Shown: positions 19,801 through 29,100 of the stretch, piece after piece | Layout of the letters: every line of letters starts with the position of its first letter | How positions within the stretch are numbered: the first letter of the stretch is position 1 | Source: Lewinellaceae bacterium | Lineage (GTDB): Bacteria > Bacteroidota > Bacteroidia > Chitinophagales > Saprospiraceae | NCBI GenBank assembly: GCA_016711435.1 | Contig: JADJSY010000087.1 | Coordinates: 1-64,000, forward strand | Length of the DNA: 64,000 bases | Direction: 5' to 3' | Translations under genes and position numbers: made by a program | The notes under the pieces: model-generated | The model's input: the letters and a program-made list of their open reading frames with translations, nothing else | What the model was told of the DNA's origin: nothing | Database searches by the model: none

Positions 19801-22800
19801 ACCTTATAATATCCCGGGGGGAACGGTAACCAACGGTATCTTTACTTCCAACTTTATCCTGAGCGGCCAGTCCTATTCTTTTGTAGTAACTGATGCGAAT
19901 GGCTGTTTATCACCGGCAGTTACAGGTAGTTTTAGTTGTAATTGTACCAGCGAAGCCGGCCAAATGAGCCTTCAAACAGTAACAGCCTGTCAGGGCGGCA
20001 CTGTAACAACTCAACACCTGGGCGGACAGTTCCTCGACCTGAACGATGTGTCATCTTATGTGCTGCATACCAACTCTGGCACTTCCCTGGGGCTTGTTTT
20101 GGCGCAAAACACCACCGGAACTTTTGGCTTCCAGCCAGGAATGACGTATGGCACAACCTATTATGTTTCATTTGTCGTCGGTAACAACCTGAACGGTTTC
20201 CCCGATCCTTCTGATTTCTGTTTATCCGTTTCTCCGGGACAACCGGTTATTTTTTACCAAACTCCGGTACCCGCCGCAGGTGCGGATGCTGAAATCTGCG
20301 GGCTGTCAATCCAGTTAAATGGCAATTCCGGTAACGGTACCTGGTCGGTCAGCAATACGCCTGCGGGTGGGACGATTACGTTCGTTAATATTCAAAGCAA
20401 CACGAGCCAAATAACTGCTTCAGCATATGGGGCTTACACGCTCGTTTGGACCCTCAATAACAACGGCTGTACTGCTACGGATCAGGTGGTTGTGACATTC
20501 AATGCTTCGCCGGTAGCCGGTACGGTCACCCACACTTGCGACCCTGCCAATGAAAACTATACCGTTACGATTCCCATCAGCGGTGGCGAGGCCCCCTATT
20601 CCGTCAATGGAGTGGCTATTGTTGGTAACAACTTCGTTTCGGCTCCTATAGTGAGCGGCCAAAGCTATTCTTTCAGCATTACAGATGCAAATGGTTGTCC
20701 GGCGCCTGTACTGAACGGAGGTTTCAATTGCGATTGTACCAGCGAGGCAGGCCAGATGACGCTGACACCACTTGCTGCATGTGAAGGAGCAAGTATTACG
20801 GCTGCCCATCTCGGCGGTCAAACCCTGGATGGCAATGACGTGTCTGCGTACGTATTGCATACGAATGCCGGCGCTTCGCTGGGTACCGTTATCGCGCAAA
20901 ACGCAACCGGTACTTTTAGTTTCCAGGCGGGAATGACGTATGGAACAACTTATTACGTTTCGTTTGTGGTCGGCAACAACCTGAACGGTTTCCCCAATCC
21001 TTCTGATTTCTGTTTATCCGTTTCTCCGGGTCAACCTGTTGTTTTTCACCAAAACCCGACGCCTGATGCAGGCACAGATACTGAAATCTGCGGGCTGTCG
21101 ATCCAGTTAAGCGGCAATACAGGTAGCGGTACCTGGTCGGTCAGCAATGCCCCTGTTGGCGGCACGATTACGTTTGAAGATAATCAAAGCGACACGAGCG
21201 AGATAACGGCTTCAGGATATGGGGCTTACACGCTCGTTTGGACACTTGATAACAACGGCTGTACTGTAACGGATCAGGTGCTTATAACCTTCAATGCCTC
21301 TCCGATAGCGGGTACCGTAATACATACCTGTGATCCAGCAAATGAAAATTACACCGTTACCATACCCATCAGTGGCGGCGAGGCGCCTTATTCTGTAAAT
21401 GGGACTGCTATTGTTGGCAGCAGTTTCGTTTCGGCCTCGATCCCAAGCGGTCAAAATTATACTTTCACCATCACCGATGCGAATGGCTGTCAAGCCCCCG
21501 TACTGAACGGAGCTTTCAATTGCGATTGTACCAGCGAGGCAGGCCAGATGACGCTGACACCACTTGCTGCCTGTGAAGGTGCAAGTATTACGGCAATGCA
21601 TCAGGGCGGTCAGACCCTGGATGGCAATGACGTGTCTGCATATGTATTGCATACGAATGCCGGCGCTTCGCTGGGTACCGTTATCGCGCAAAATGCAACC
21701 GGAACTTTTAGTTTCCAGGCGGGAATGACATATGGAACAACCTATTTTGTTTCTTTTGTCGTCGGCAACAACTTGAACGGCTTCCCCGATCCGGCTGATC
21801 TATGCTTGTCTGTGGCCCAGGGACAGCCTGTTGTTTTTCACCAAAACCCGACGCCTGATGCAGGCGCTGGTGATGCAACCTGTGGATTGACGATCCAGTT
21901 AAGCGGCAATGCCGGTACCGGAACCTGGTCGGTCAGTAATGCCCCCGCAGGCGGAACGATTACGTTCGCTGATATTCAAAGCAACACGAGCGAAATAACT
22001 GCTTCAGATTATGGAGATTACACCCTGGTATGGACACTCGATAACAACGGTTGTACTGTATCAGATCAGGTGGTTATAATCTTTAATGACGCTCCGATAG
22101 CGGGCACCGTTACGCATACCTGCGATTCTGCTAATGAAAACTATACCGTTACCGTGCCCATTAGCGGTGGCGGAGAGCCTTATTTGGTAAATGGAACGGC
22201 TATTGTTGGCAACATCTTCGTTTCCCTCCCCATCCCGAACGGTCAAAATTATACGTTTAGCATTTCGAACTCGAATGGTTGTCAGGCGCCTGTACTGAAT
22301 GGAAGTTTCAATTGCGATTGTACCAGCGCAGCAGGCCAGATGGAACTTACGCCACTTGCTGCCTGCGAAGGATTAAGTATTACGGCAACGCACCTGGGCG
22401 GTCAGACCCTGGATGGCAATGATGTATCTGCATACGTATTGCATACGAATGCCGGCGCTTCGCTGGGTACCGTTATCGCGCAAAACGCAACCGGTACTTT
22501 TAGTTTCCAGCCAGGAATGACGTATGGCACAACCTATTATGTTTCATTTGTCGTCGGTAACAACCTGAACGGTTTCCCCAATCCGGCAGACCCATGTTTG
22601 TCTGTGGCCCAGGGACAACCTGTTGTTTTTTACCAAAACCCTGTAGCAAACGCAGGCGTCGACAATGCAGTTTGCGGTTCTATTATAACCCTTGCCGGTA
22701 GTGGCGCAGGAAACGGTCAATGGACGCTGAATGGAAATCCTCCGGGAGGCAATCTAGTCATCAATGATCCACAAAGTCCTACAACAAGTGTAACGGCTTC

Positions 22801-25795
22801 ATTACCAGGCCAGTACACAGTAGTTTGGACACTTGAGCAAAATACCTGTACCAGTACCGACGAGGTGATACTGACTTTTAACAGTAACCCGAATTTGTCT
22901 GATCTGGTGCGCACATGCGATCCGGCCAATGAAAACTATACCGTCAGCATAACCATTGCCGGCGGTACCCCACCCTACCTGCTGAATAACACAGCTATTG
23001 CAGATTCCGTGTTTATATCTGTACCGATTACCAATAACGCTACTTATCAATATACGATTACGGACGCCAATAGCTGTACGATGCCCGTTATAAACGGTTC
23101 GTTCAGTTGCAATTGTGCAACGGATGCAGGCAGTATGTCGGCAAGCACGCTGACTGCCTGTGATGGAACAACGGTTACAGCTGAAGCGAACAATGATGCC
23201 AACTTAGATGGAAATGACGTAACATCCTTTGTACTTCATAATGGCTCGGGGCAATCGCTGGGTGTGATTTATGCCCAAAATACCACCGGGGTATTCGGCA
23301 TACAGACCGGCATGAATTTCGGCGTGACTTATTACATCTCCAGGGTGGTCGGTAATCCTGCAAACGGTTTCCCAAATCCGTTGGATCCATGTTTTTCAGT
23401 AGCGCCCGGTCAGCCGGTCATCTTCCTGGAAATTCCGACACCCAATGCCGGTGTGGATACCGAAATATGTGGGCAATCTTTTGATTTGCAAGCACTTACA
23501 AGCGGATTTGGCGGAACCTGGACACAAACGAGCGGTGCGGGCGCCGCTACTTTTGTAGCAGTGGCGGATGCCGGCAGTAGCGTATCTGTCCCGGGTTTCG
23601 GCGTTTACACTTTCCAGTGGGAAGAAGAGAACGGCATTTGTTCGGCATCAGACGAAGTGCAGATTACATTCAATGAGTTGCCTGCCGTAAATGGGTTGAT
23701 TGAAACCTGCAACGGTACCAACACACAGTATACTGTAATATTCAGTGTTACCGGAGGTACTGCGCCTTACAGCGCAACGGGTATAGCAGGCACGTTTACC
23801 GGGAGCGATTTTACTTCGATCTTACTGCCCAATAATTCGGCATATTCGTTCACTGTTGCGGATGCCAATGGATGTGAAAGCCCGGATATTGGCGGTATTA
23901 AAAACTGTAATTGTCAAACGGATGCCGGAACGATGGTGACAACGCCATTGGCTTTCTGTGCCGACCAGCCTGCTGTTGCGCCCTGGAATAATGATGCTAA
24001 TTTGGATGCCGATGATATTTTGCTTTTCATTCTTCACAGTCAGTCCGGCTCTATCGCAGGTAACGTCTTTGCAACTTCCGACCAGCCTTCCTTTACATAC
24101 GGTGCGGGACTGGCGACAGGTGTTACGTATTACATTTCTGCTATAGCAGGCAATAATGTAAGCGGAGCCATTCAACTGAGCGATCCATGTTTGTCAGTAG
24201 CACTGGGCACTCCGGTACAATGGAGACCACTGCCAACCGCCGCCATGAGCGGCGATGCGACCATTTGTGAAGGTAGCAGTACGCCGCTTACTTTCAGTGG
24301 AACAGGAACTTTCCCACTGACTGTCACATATTCCACCGGTAGTGGTGCAAATAATACGGTAACCATTGCCAATCAACAGGAACTGATCGTCGACGTATCG
24401 CCACCTGCAACAGAAACATACACGCTGATTAGTGTCGCAAGCGGGAATAATCCGGTTTGTACAACTGATTTAAATGAATCGGTTACGATAACAATCAATC
24501 AGGCCCTGTCAGCAGGCACACCAAATGATCCGGTTGCATTTTGTGTAGGTACCGATCTTCCTGTACAACTGTCTAATTTGCTGACGGATGCCGATCCGGG
24601 CGGACAATGGACAGAGATTTCGACCGTACCGGCATTGCCAGGCGGGTTTAATGCCCAGACCGGCACTTTCTTCACCAATGGTCAGCCGGCGGGGACTTAC
24701 CGGTTCCGTTATACCCGCAATTCACCGGCGCCCTGCCCTTCCGATGAGGCAGTCGTTGAAATCGTTATGAATCCTTTGCCCGTAGCGGATGCCGGGGAAG
24801 ACCAGGCATTGAATTGCAATCAGACAACGACGATATTGGGTGGCCCCGGAACAAGTTCGGGCGCCGCAATCACCTATATCTGGGAATTAAACGGCGCCAA
24901 TACCGCTGATACCAAAACCCTGCTTACCAGTGAACCGGGTACCTATGTACTGGTCGTAACCAATGGTTTCAGTTGTTCGGCTTCGGATGCAGCAACGGTT
25001 ACATTAGACAATGAATTACCTGTTGCCGACCTGATTACAGTGAAAGATGTGCGTTGCTGGGGTGATAAAAGCGGCAGTATTTCCGTGGATGCTTACACCA
25101 CCACACATCCGCCGGTTTTGTTTTCCATGAATGGAGGTCCGTTTACCAACCAAACCGTTTACACTGCTCTGGTGCCTGGTGAATACACGTTGACGTTGCA
25201 GGATGCAAACGGCTGTGAATGGACATCTGAAATAATGGTTGTAAGGGAGCCACCACAGCTGTTGCTGGAGTTGGGAGCCAATATTACCGTGGCACAGGGT
25301 GATTCTGTTCATCTGGAGGGACTTATCAATGTTCCGTTTACATTTTTGGATACCCTGTATTGGAATCCAGTGATGGACACTGCCAAGGCGGGAACCTTGG
25401 TTCAGGACTTTTTGCCTTTGGTTTCGAGTTATTTTGAGTTACAGGTTATTGACACGAACGGATGCGCTACCAGCGACCGAACCTTAATAGTTGTCGATCA
25501 GGAGCGAAGGGTTTATATCCCGAATATTATCAAGGTAGGCAGCGCAGAAAATGATGTGCTCACCGTATTCGGAGGACGCGATGTGGCAGAGGTTGAATTG
25601 TTCCGGGTCTTTGACCGCTGGGGCGACCAGATGTTTGAAGAGCGCAATTTCCTTCCCAATGATGTGACAAAAGGTTGGAAAGGGCGTTACAAGGAAAAAG
25701 ACGTGAATCCGGGTGTATTTATATACACCGCAGTCGTCCGTTTTATTGATGGCGAACGGATTCTGTTTAAAGGAGACGTTACGGTTTTTAAATAA
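16883..25795 (+). CDS. Giant secreted adhesin-like protein with six 264-aa repeats and type B T9SS domain
   Basis: 2970 aa; the in-frame ATG at 16904 is an alternative start with GGAGGT 2 nt before it. A signal peptide ends SEALFSQ. A proprotein-convertase P-like domain follows (about 45-205: CGVRLHLEHEYIGDLRITL), then four PKD/Ig-like repeats (about 528-860, each GxxxxC-G-T-Y). Six copies of a ~264-aa unit beginning CxCxSEAGQM / CNCxTDAG follow (starts near residues 1019, 1283, 1547, 1811, 2076, 2342). A SprB-like repeat (VRCWGDKSGSISV, about 2720) and a gliding-motility type B C-terminal domain (YIPNIIKVGSAENDVLTVFG, FDRWGDQMFEE) end the protein. It is probably exported by T9SS and cell-surface bound. 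The first four unit spacings are exactly 792 bp. It is followed by a hairpin and by a second giant adhesin. Confidence 0.9.
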   Translation: MLNLWRYMTFTQKSTNHSWKLFIFFFFLSSEALFSQAPCNCTNCPQFMPDGFTGSFYLNVQNACNPTLGQNGQAVCGVRLHLEHEYIGDLRITLTSPGGQTITLVGPVGLFGETDGADWDVTFVPCTSPAAPDPGFANTWHNDQDWALNGTYTGDYYPASGCLNTLTGPVNGQWTMTVFDQQLIDVGTFFDYEIIFCDPSCINCFTCAANAGQLQQADVTACAGSASLNLNLPPTYTTQSPPPAAGEYDYTYVISRNPGGIIVGYDADANLSTFAAGSYTVCGMSYFNGSEPLFPAPNGSLTTAQLLAQLNSSAPPFCGRVNSNCVNVTIGPAPQNIVVNQELCAPQCTTFYGTTYCNTGVYVRNLTQNGCPYTATLVLNVNPAITINIRDTICEGACSIEPGFPNACAQGVFTRTIAASGPGQCDTTIRLTVIQLITNVVIPPPQQLTCTQTTVTLTSTGSSAGTYQWTASNGGQIVGSTTGTSAVVNEPGTYKLKVCRTNPSGAACCDSATVVVTEVVSNITPPSSINGPDIICVGTNTTYSTPALPGATSYTWTFPPGVIATSGANTNSINVTWNNVTGGNVCVRANFPCGPSTLFCMPVTTNPPVTATQPQGNIVVCAGSSTTYSIPEVNNAISYNWTVNGGTVSSGQGTNSITVLWGAGSSGSVCVSVVGPCGASPNVCRIITITSILGTPVVSGNSVACSGGTGTYSIPDIPGATGYGWVVPGGTITSHNGPTSIQVTWDAGATSGSVCASVNNSCGTSSQNCLNVTLNAPPAQPVISGDATLCSGTNGNYSFPAIPNTTGYQWTVTGGTIVSGQNTTSLVVNWGAGTGGTVCASALSSCGAGPQACFPVVVNALPNANAGSTASTCALTINLQAVNSVTGSTGAWTTVTGPGTANFANAGSPSSSVTVSQPGAYTFRWTESNGACTDDATVVINFNPNPTTGPVTILCEGTNQNFTVSFPISGGTAPYNIPGGTVTNGIFTSNFILSGQSYSFVVTDANGCLSPAVTGSFSCNCTSEAGQMSLQTVTACQGGTVTTQHLGGQFLDLNDVSSYVLHTNSGTSLGLVLAQNTTGTFGFQPGMTYGTTYYVSFVVGNNLNGFPDPSDFCLSVSPGQPVIFYQTPVPAAGADAEICGLSIQLNGNSGNGTWSVSNTPAGGTITFVNIQSNTSQITASAYGAYTLVWTLNNNGCTATDQVVVTFNASPVAGTVTHTCDPANENYTVTIPISGGEAPYSVNGVAIVGNNFVSAPIVSGQSYSFSITDANGCPAPVLNGGFNCDCTSEAGQMTLTPLAACEGASITAAHLGGQTLDGNDVSAYVLHTNAGASLGTVIAQNATGTFSFQAGMTYGTTYYVSFVVGNNLNGFPNPSDFCLSVSPGQPVVFHQNPTPDAGTDTEICGLSIQLSGNTGSGTWSVSNAPVGGTITFEDNQSDTSEITASGYGAYTLVWTLDNNGCTVTDQVLITFNASPIAGTVIHTCDPANENYTVTIPISGGEAPYSVNGTAIVGSSFVSASIPSGQNYTFTITDANGCQAPVLNGAFNCDCTSEAGQMTLTPLAACEGASITAMHQGGQTLDGNDVSAYVLHTNAGASLGTVIAQNATGTFSFQAGMTYGTTYFVSFVVGNNLNGFPDPADLCLSVAQGQPVVFHQNPTPDAGAGDATCGLTIQLSGNAGTGTWSVSNAPAGGTITFADIQSNTSEITASDYGDYTLVWTLDNNGCTVSDQVVIIFNDAPIAGTVTHTCDSANENYTVTVPISGGGEPYLVNGTAIVGNIFVSLPIPNGQNYTFSISNSNGCQAPVLNGSFNCDCTSAAGQMELTPLAACEGLSITATHLGGQTLDGNDVSAYVLHTNAGASLGTVIAQNATGTFSFQPGMTYGTTYYVSFVVGNNLNGFPNPADPCLSVAQGQPVVFYQNPVANAGVDNAVCGSIITLAGSGAGNGQWTLNGNPPGGNLVINDPQSPTTSVTASLPGQYTVVWTLEQNTCTSTDEVILTFNSNPNLSDLVRTCDPANENYTVSITIAGGTPPYLLNNTAIADSVFISVPITNNATYQYTITDANSCTMPVINGSFSCNCATDAGSMSASTLTACDGTTVTAEANNDANLDGNDVTSFVLHNGSGQSLGVIYAQNTTGVFGIQTGMNFGVTYYISRVVGNPANGFPNPLDPCFSVAPGQPVIFLEIPTPNAGVDTEICGQSFDLQALTSGFGGTWTQTSGAGAATFVAVADAGSSVSVPGFGVYTFQWEEENGICSASDEVQITFNELPAVNGLIETCNGTNTQYTVIFSVTGGTAPYSATGIAGTFTGSDFTSILLPNNSAYSFTVADANGCESPDIGGIKNCNCQTDAGTMVTTPLAFCADQPAVAPWNNDANLDADDILLFILHSQSGSIAGNVFATSDQPSFTYGAGLATGVTYYISAIAGNNVSGAIQLSDPCLSVALGTPVQWRPLPTAAMSGDATICEGSSTPLTFSGTGTFPLTVTYSTGSGANNTVTIANQQELIVDVSPPATETYTLISVASGNNPVCTTDLNESVTITINQALSAGTPNDPVAFCVGTDLPVQLSNLLTDADPGGQWTEISTVPALPGGFNAQTGTFFTNGQPAGTYRFRYTRNSPAPCPSDEAVVEIVMNPLPVADAGEDQALNCNQTTTILGGPGTSSGAAITYIWELNGANTADTKTLLTSEPGTYVLVVTNGFSCSASDAATVTLDNELPVADLITVKDVRCWGDKSGSISVDAYTTTHPPVLFSMNGGPFTNQTVYTALVPGEYTLTLQDANGCEWTSEIMVVREPPQLLLELGANITVAQGDSVHLEGLINVPFTFLDTLYWNPVMDTAKAGTLVQDFLPLVSSYFELQVIDTNGCATSDRTLIVVDQERRVYIPNIIKVGSAENDVLTVFGGRDVAEVELFRVFDRWGDQMFEERNFLPNDVTKGWKGRYKEKDVNPGVFIYTAVVRFIDGERILFKGDVTVFK
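19939..24700 (+). repeat. Tandem ~792-bp coding repeats, six units
   Basis: Unit starts (the codons for Cys-Thr-Ser in CDCTSEAGQ or equivalent) lie at 19939, 20731, 21523, 22315, 23110 and 23908. The first three intervals are exactly 792 bp, then 795 and 798. Units 2-4 share long identical DNA stretches, for example around 20860-20930, 21650-21720 and 22440-22510. Units 1, 5 and 6 are more diverged. The pattern suggests recent duplication or gene conversion in the middle of the array. The end of unit 6 is approximate. Confidence 0.9.
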
Positions 25796-26105
25796 TAATA
25801 ATCGGAACGCTGGAATATTGCCGCAACAGTATTTCAGCGTTCTGATTAAATTGAATTTTGGAGATTTTTAGCAATAATTCTTTCTAAAATAGCCCCTTCC
25901 TGTTATATAGTTTTCATTTTTTTGCGGGAACTATTATGCATCTTTTTCCCAGCCAAACCAAAATTTACCCAGGTGAACTGAAAAAGACATCTCCACCCAA
26001 TTACATCTAATCTTTTTGTTTTCTAACAATTTGTCAATGTTTTGCTGCATAGCAGCAAGGTGCGTTTATTTCATTTTTTAAAGTTTATCCAAACGGAGGT
26101 ATCTC
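25796..26105 (+). other. 310-bp gap between the two giant adhesin genes
   Basis: It contains the terminator hairpin at 25801-25846, AT-rich sequence without a recognisable promoter box, a small perfect hairpin TTGCTGC-ATA-GCAGCAA at 26042-26058, and a Shine-Dalgarno-like GGAGGT at 26095-26100, 5 nt before the ATG at 26106. No gene is visible. Confidence 0.7.
25801..25846 (+). terminator. Hairpin terminator after the 2970-aa adhesin gene
   Basis: Arms 25801-25817 and 25830-25846 pair over 17 bp with two G-U pairs and a 12-nt loop, starting 6 nt after the stop codon. The following sequence is A/T-rich but not a classic U-tract. Confidence 0.65.
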
Positions 26106-29100
26106 ATGTATAAAAAAGTACTCTTCTCTCTTGCCACTCTTTTATTCCTCTGGTTGGAGGCAAAAGCACAGGTGACGCCTCCTTGCCCAAATCCTCCTCC
26201 GGCCGGTGGAACCTCCTGTAATTCAACCTGCGTGTATTGCGATTTTAACGGTTATAGTGGCACCAGTGGAGGTACCGCTTCCACTTCCAATGTTATTTGT
26301 GGTCAAATTGTTGTACACAATGACCAATGGTTGGGTTTTATAGCCAATTCACCCTCTATGACTGTTGAGGTAATTACCAGCAACTGCGTATTAGGTGATG
26401 GGGTACAACTCGCATTTTTTGATGCTTGTAATGCTACGAATGCGCTGATTTGTAACCCAGGCATAGAAGATGGAGAAGGGATACCTTTATCTTTAACCTA
26501 TAACAACTTCGTTCCCGGTCAGACGTATTATTTGATGATTGACGGTTCATTCGGAGATGTTTGTGATTTTACAGTCAGTATTACCAGCGGTTCGGTCACA
26601 CCGCCGGAGCCGGGAATTCCCCAACAACCCAGCGGGCCGACGGCGCTGTGTCCCGGCGCTACCGCAATTTATACAATTCCACCGGTGGATGGCGCCGGAT
26701 GGTATCGCTGGACGGCTCCTGCAGGCGCCCGGATCAACGGTCAAAACACCAATAACCTTCAGGTGGCAGCGCCGCAGGGTACTACGGTGACGATCACTTT
26801 TGGCAACACCGCCGTCCCGAATGGCAATGTATGCGTAGCCGCCGGCAATGCCTGTTACGCACCCAACCAGGCCTGCCTCCCTATTTCCATAACAGCCATT
26901 CCGCTCACAGTAAAGCCCCCCATTACATTGTGCTATGAAGATCGTGTATACACCTGGACTGAAGCGCCTTTTAGCACTATCACGTATGCACCCGGCACAC
27001 ACACGCTGAATTCTACGTATGATTCTTATTTAGGGTGCGATAGTATGGTAAGGCAAGTGATTACTGTTTTACCGCAAAACACCCGGAGTTTAGGCATCAA
27101 ATATATCTGTCCGGGAAGCTGCTTTGTATTAAATGGAATCAGTTATTGCAACCAGGGCCCTCAATCCCAGCAACGTTTATATGCCAATACTTGTGATACT
27201 TTGCTCACATTTAATATTGTTGTCATTCCAGCCGTAGCCAATATCCCGGCAGTACCCCAGATTAATTGCAGTAATCCCAATCTGACACTCACAAGTAGCG
27301 GCTCAACGGCGATTTCCGGCACTACGACTTATCGATGGACGAACGCCAGTTGGACCACCATCGGTTCTGCTGCCACGCAGAATGTATCGGGGACGGGTAC
27401 TTATCATCTGATCGTTTCCACCACCTTATCCGGGAATACCTGCCGGGATACAGCTTCGGTGACCGTTTCATCCACCGCTGCATTTCCAGGCGCAACCGCA
27501 TCAGGCGGCGTTATTACATGTACCTCTCCTAATGTCACGTTACAATCCAGCTCTACTACGCCGGGTGTAAATTATCTGTGGACGGGGCCGGGGATTACTC
27601 CTGCCAACCAAGCCCAGCAAAACCCGGTGGTGGGTGTAGCCGGCACTTATTCGGTATCGGTTATCAATCCGGGCAATGGCTGTTCCTCTACCGCTATTGC
27701 CATCGTTACCCCAAACGATACGCTACCCACGGCTACTGCAACGGGAGGAACTATCAGTTGCTCACAACCGAGTGTAACTTTAGACGGTGGCTCAAATATA
27801 CCAAATGCAACGTATACGTGGAGTGGTCCGGGGATCAATGCCGGCAATCAAAATCAGGAAAATCCAACGGTTTTAACACCCGGTGCATATTCCCTGACGG
27901 TCGTGAATCCGGCCAATGGTTGTTCGCGTACGGCGACGGCGACGGTTATCCCAAACAGTTCGCTCCCGGTTGCAGGCGCCGGCGCCGACCAGAATATTAC
28001 CTGCCAGCAGTTAAGTGTGACGCTGAATGGAACGGCAAGCGGCAGTGGTCCCCTTCAATACCTGTGGACAGGTCCGGGTATCACTCCTGCGAATCAGAAT
28101 CAACTCACGCCGACGGTTACTATGGGCGGAACCTACACATTAAATGTATTAGATACTTCCAACGGTTGCTCGGCCACCGATGTGGTACAGATCACCGAAT
28201 TGGTAAGCCTGCCGACCGCCAATGCCGGAACGGATGGAGTGCTTAATTGTGGAATACTCTCGGTTATCCTCAATGGGGCCGCTTCCTCTCAAGGCGCCAA
28301 TTTTACAGCCCAGTGGAGCGGACCCGGAATTAATGCAGGCAATCAGAATGTTTATTCCCCACAGGTGACCCTTCAGGGTACATATACCTTGACGATCACA
28401 AATACCGTCAGTCAATGTACTGCAACCGATAATGTTGTCGTGACGCTCAATAATGCCGCACCGACTGTCAGTGCCGGAAATGATCAGATTTTGACCTGTT
28501 CTTCCACCAACGGTATCAACCTCAATGGTAGCGGCGGGCCTGCCGGTGTTACTTTTTTATGGACAGGCCCCGGTATCAATGCGGGGAATGAAACACAACA
28601 AAGCCCCAATGTCAATGTACAAGGTACTTATACCTTACAGGTAACCAATCCGGCGAATCAATGTACGGCAACGGATCAGGTACTTATTTCGCAGGATGCA
28701 AATGCTCCTATTGCTAGTGCGGGCGCCGATCAGGTCATTAACTGTACGATCTCTTCTGTCACCTTAGGTTCTTCTGCCACCAGTTCAGGGGCAGGTATAC
28801 AATACCTGTGGACAGGACCCGGTATCACAGGAGCCAACCAGAATCAGCTGATGCCGGTGGTAACCGATGGCGGCACCTATACCCTAACCGTCAATAATAC
28901 AAACAATGGCTGTTCTTCTACCGACGTAGTCCTGATTATGGAACAGGTAGCATTACCAACGGCATTAGCAGGTGCGGACAGTACATTGAATTGTGCTGTT
29001 TTAAATATTACACTGAATAGCAGCGGCTCTTCACAAGGCGCCAATTTCACGGCAATCTGGACTGGTCCTTCTATCAATGCAGGCAACCAGGGTTCCTACA

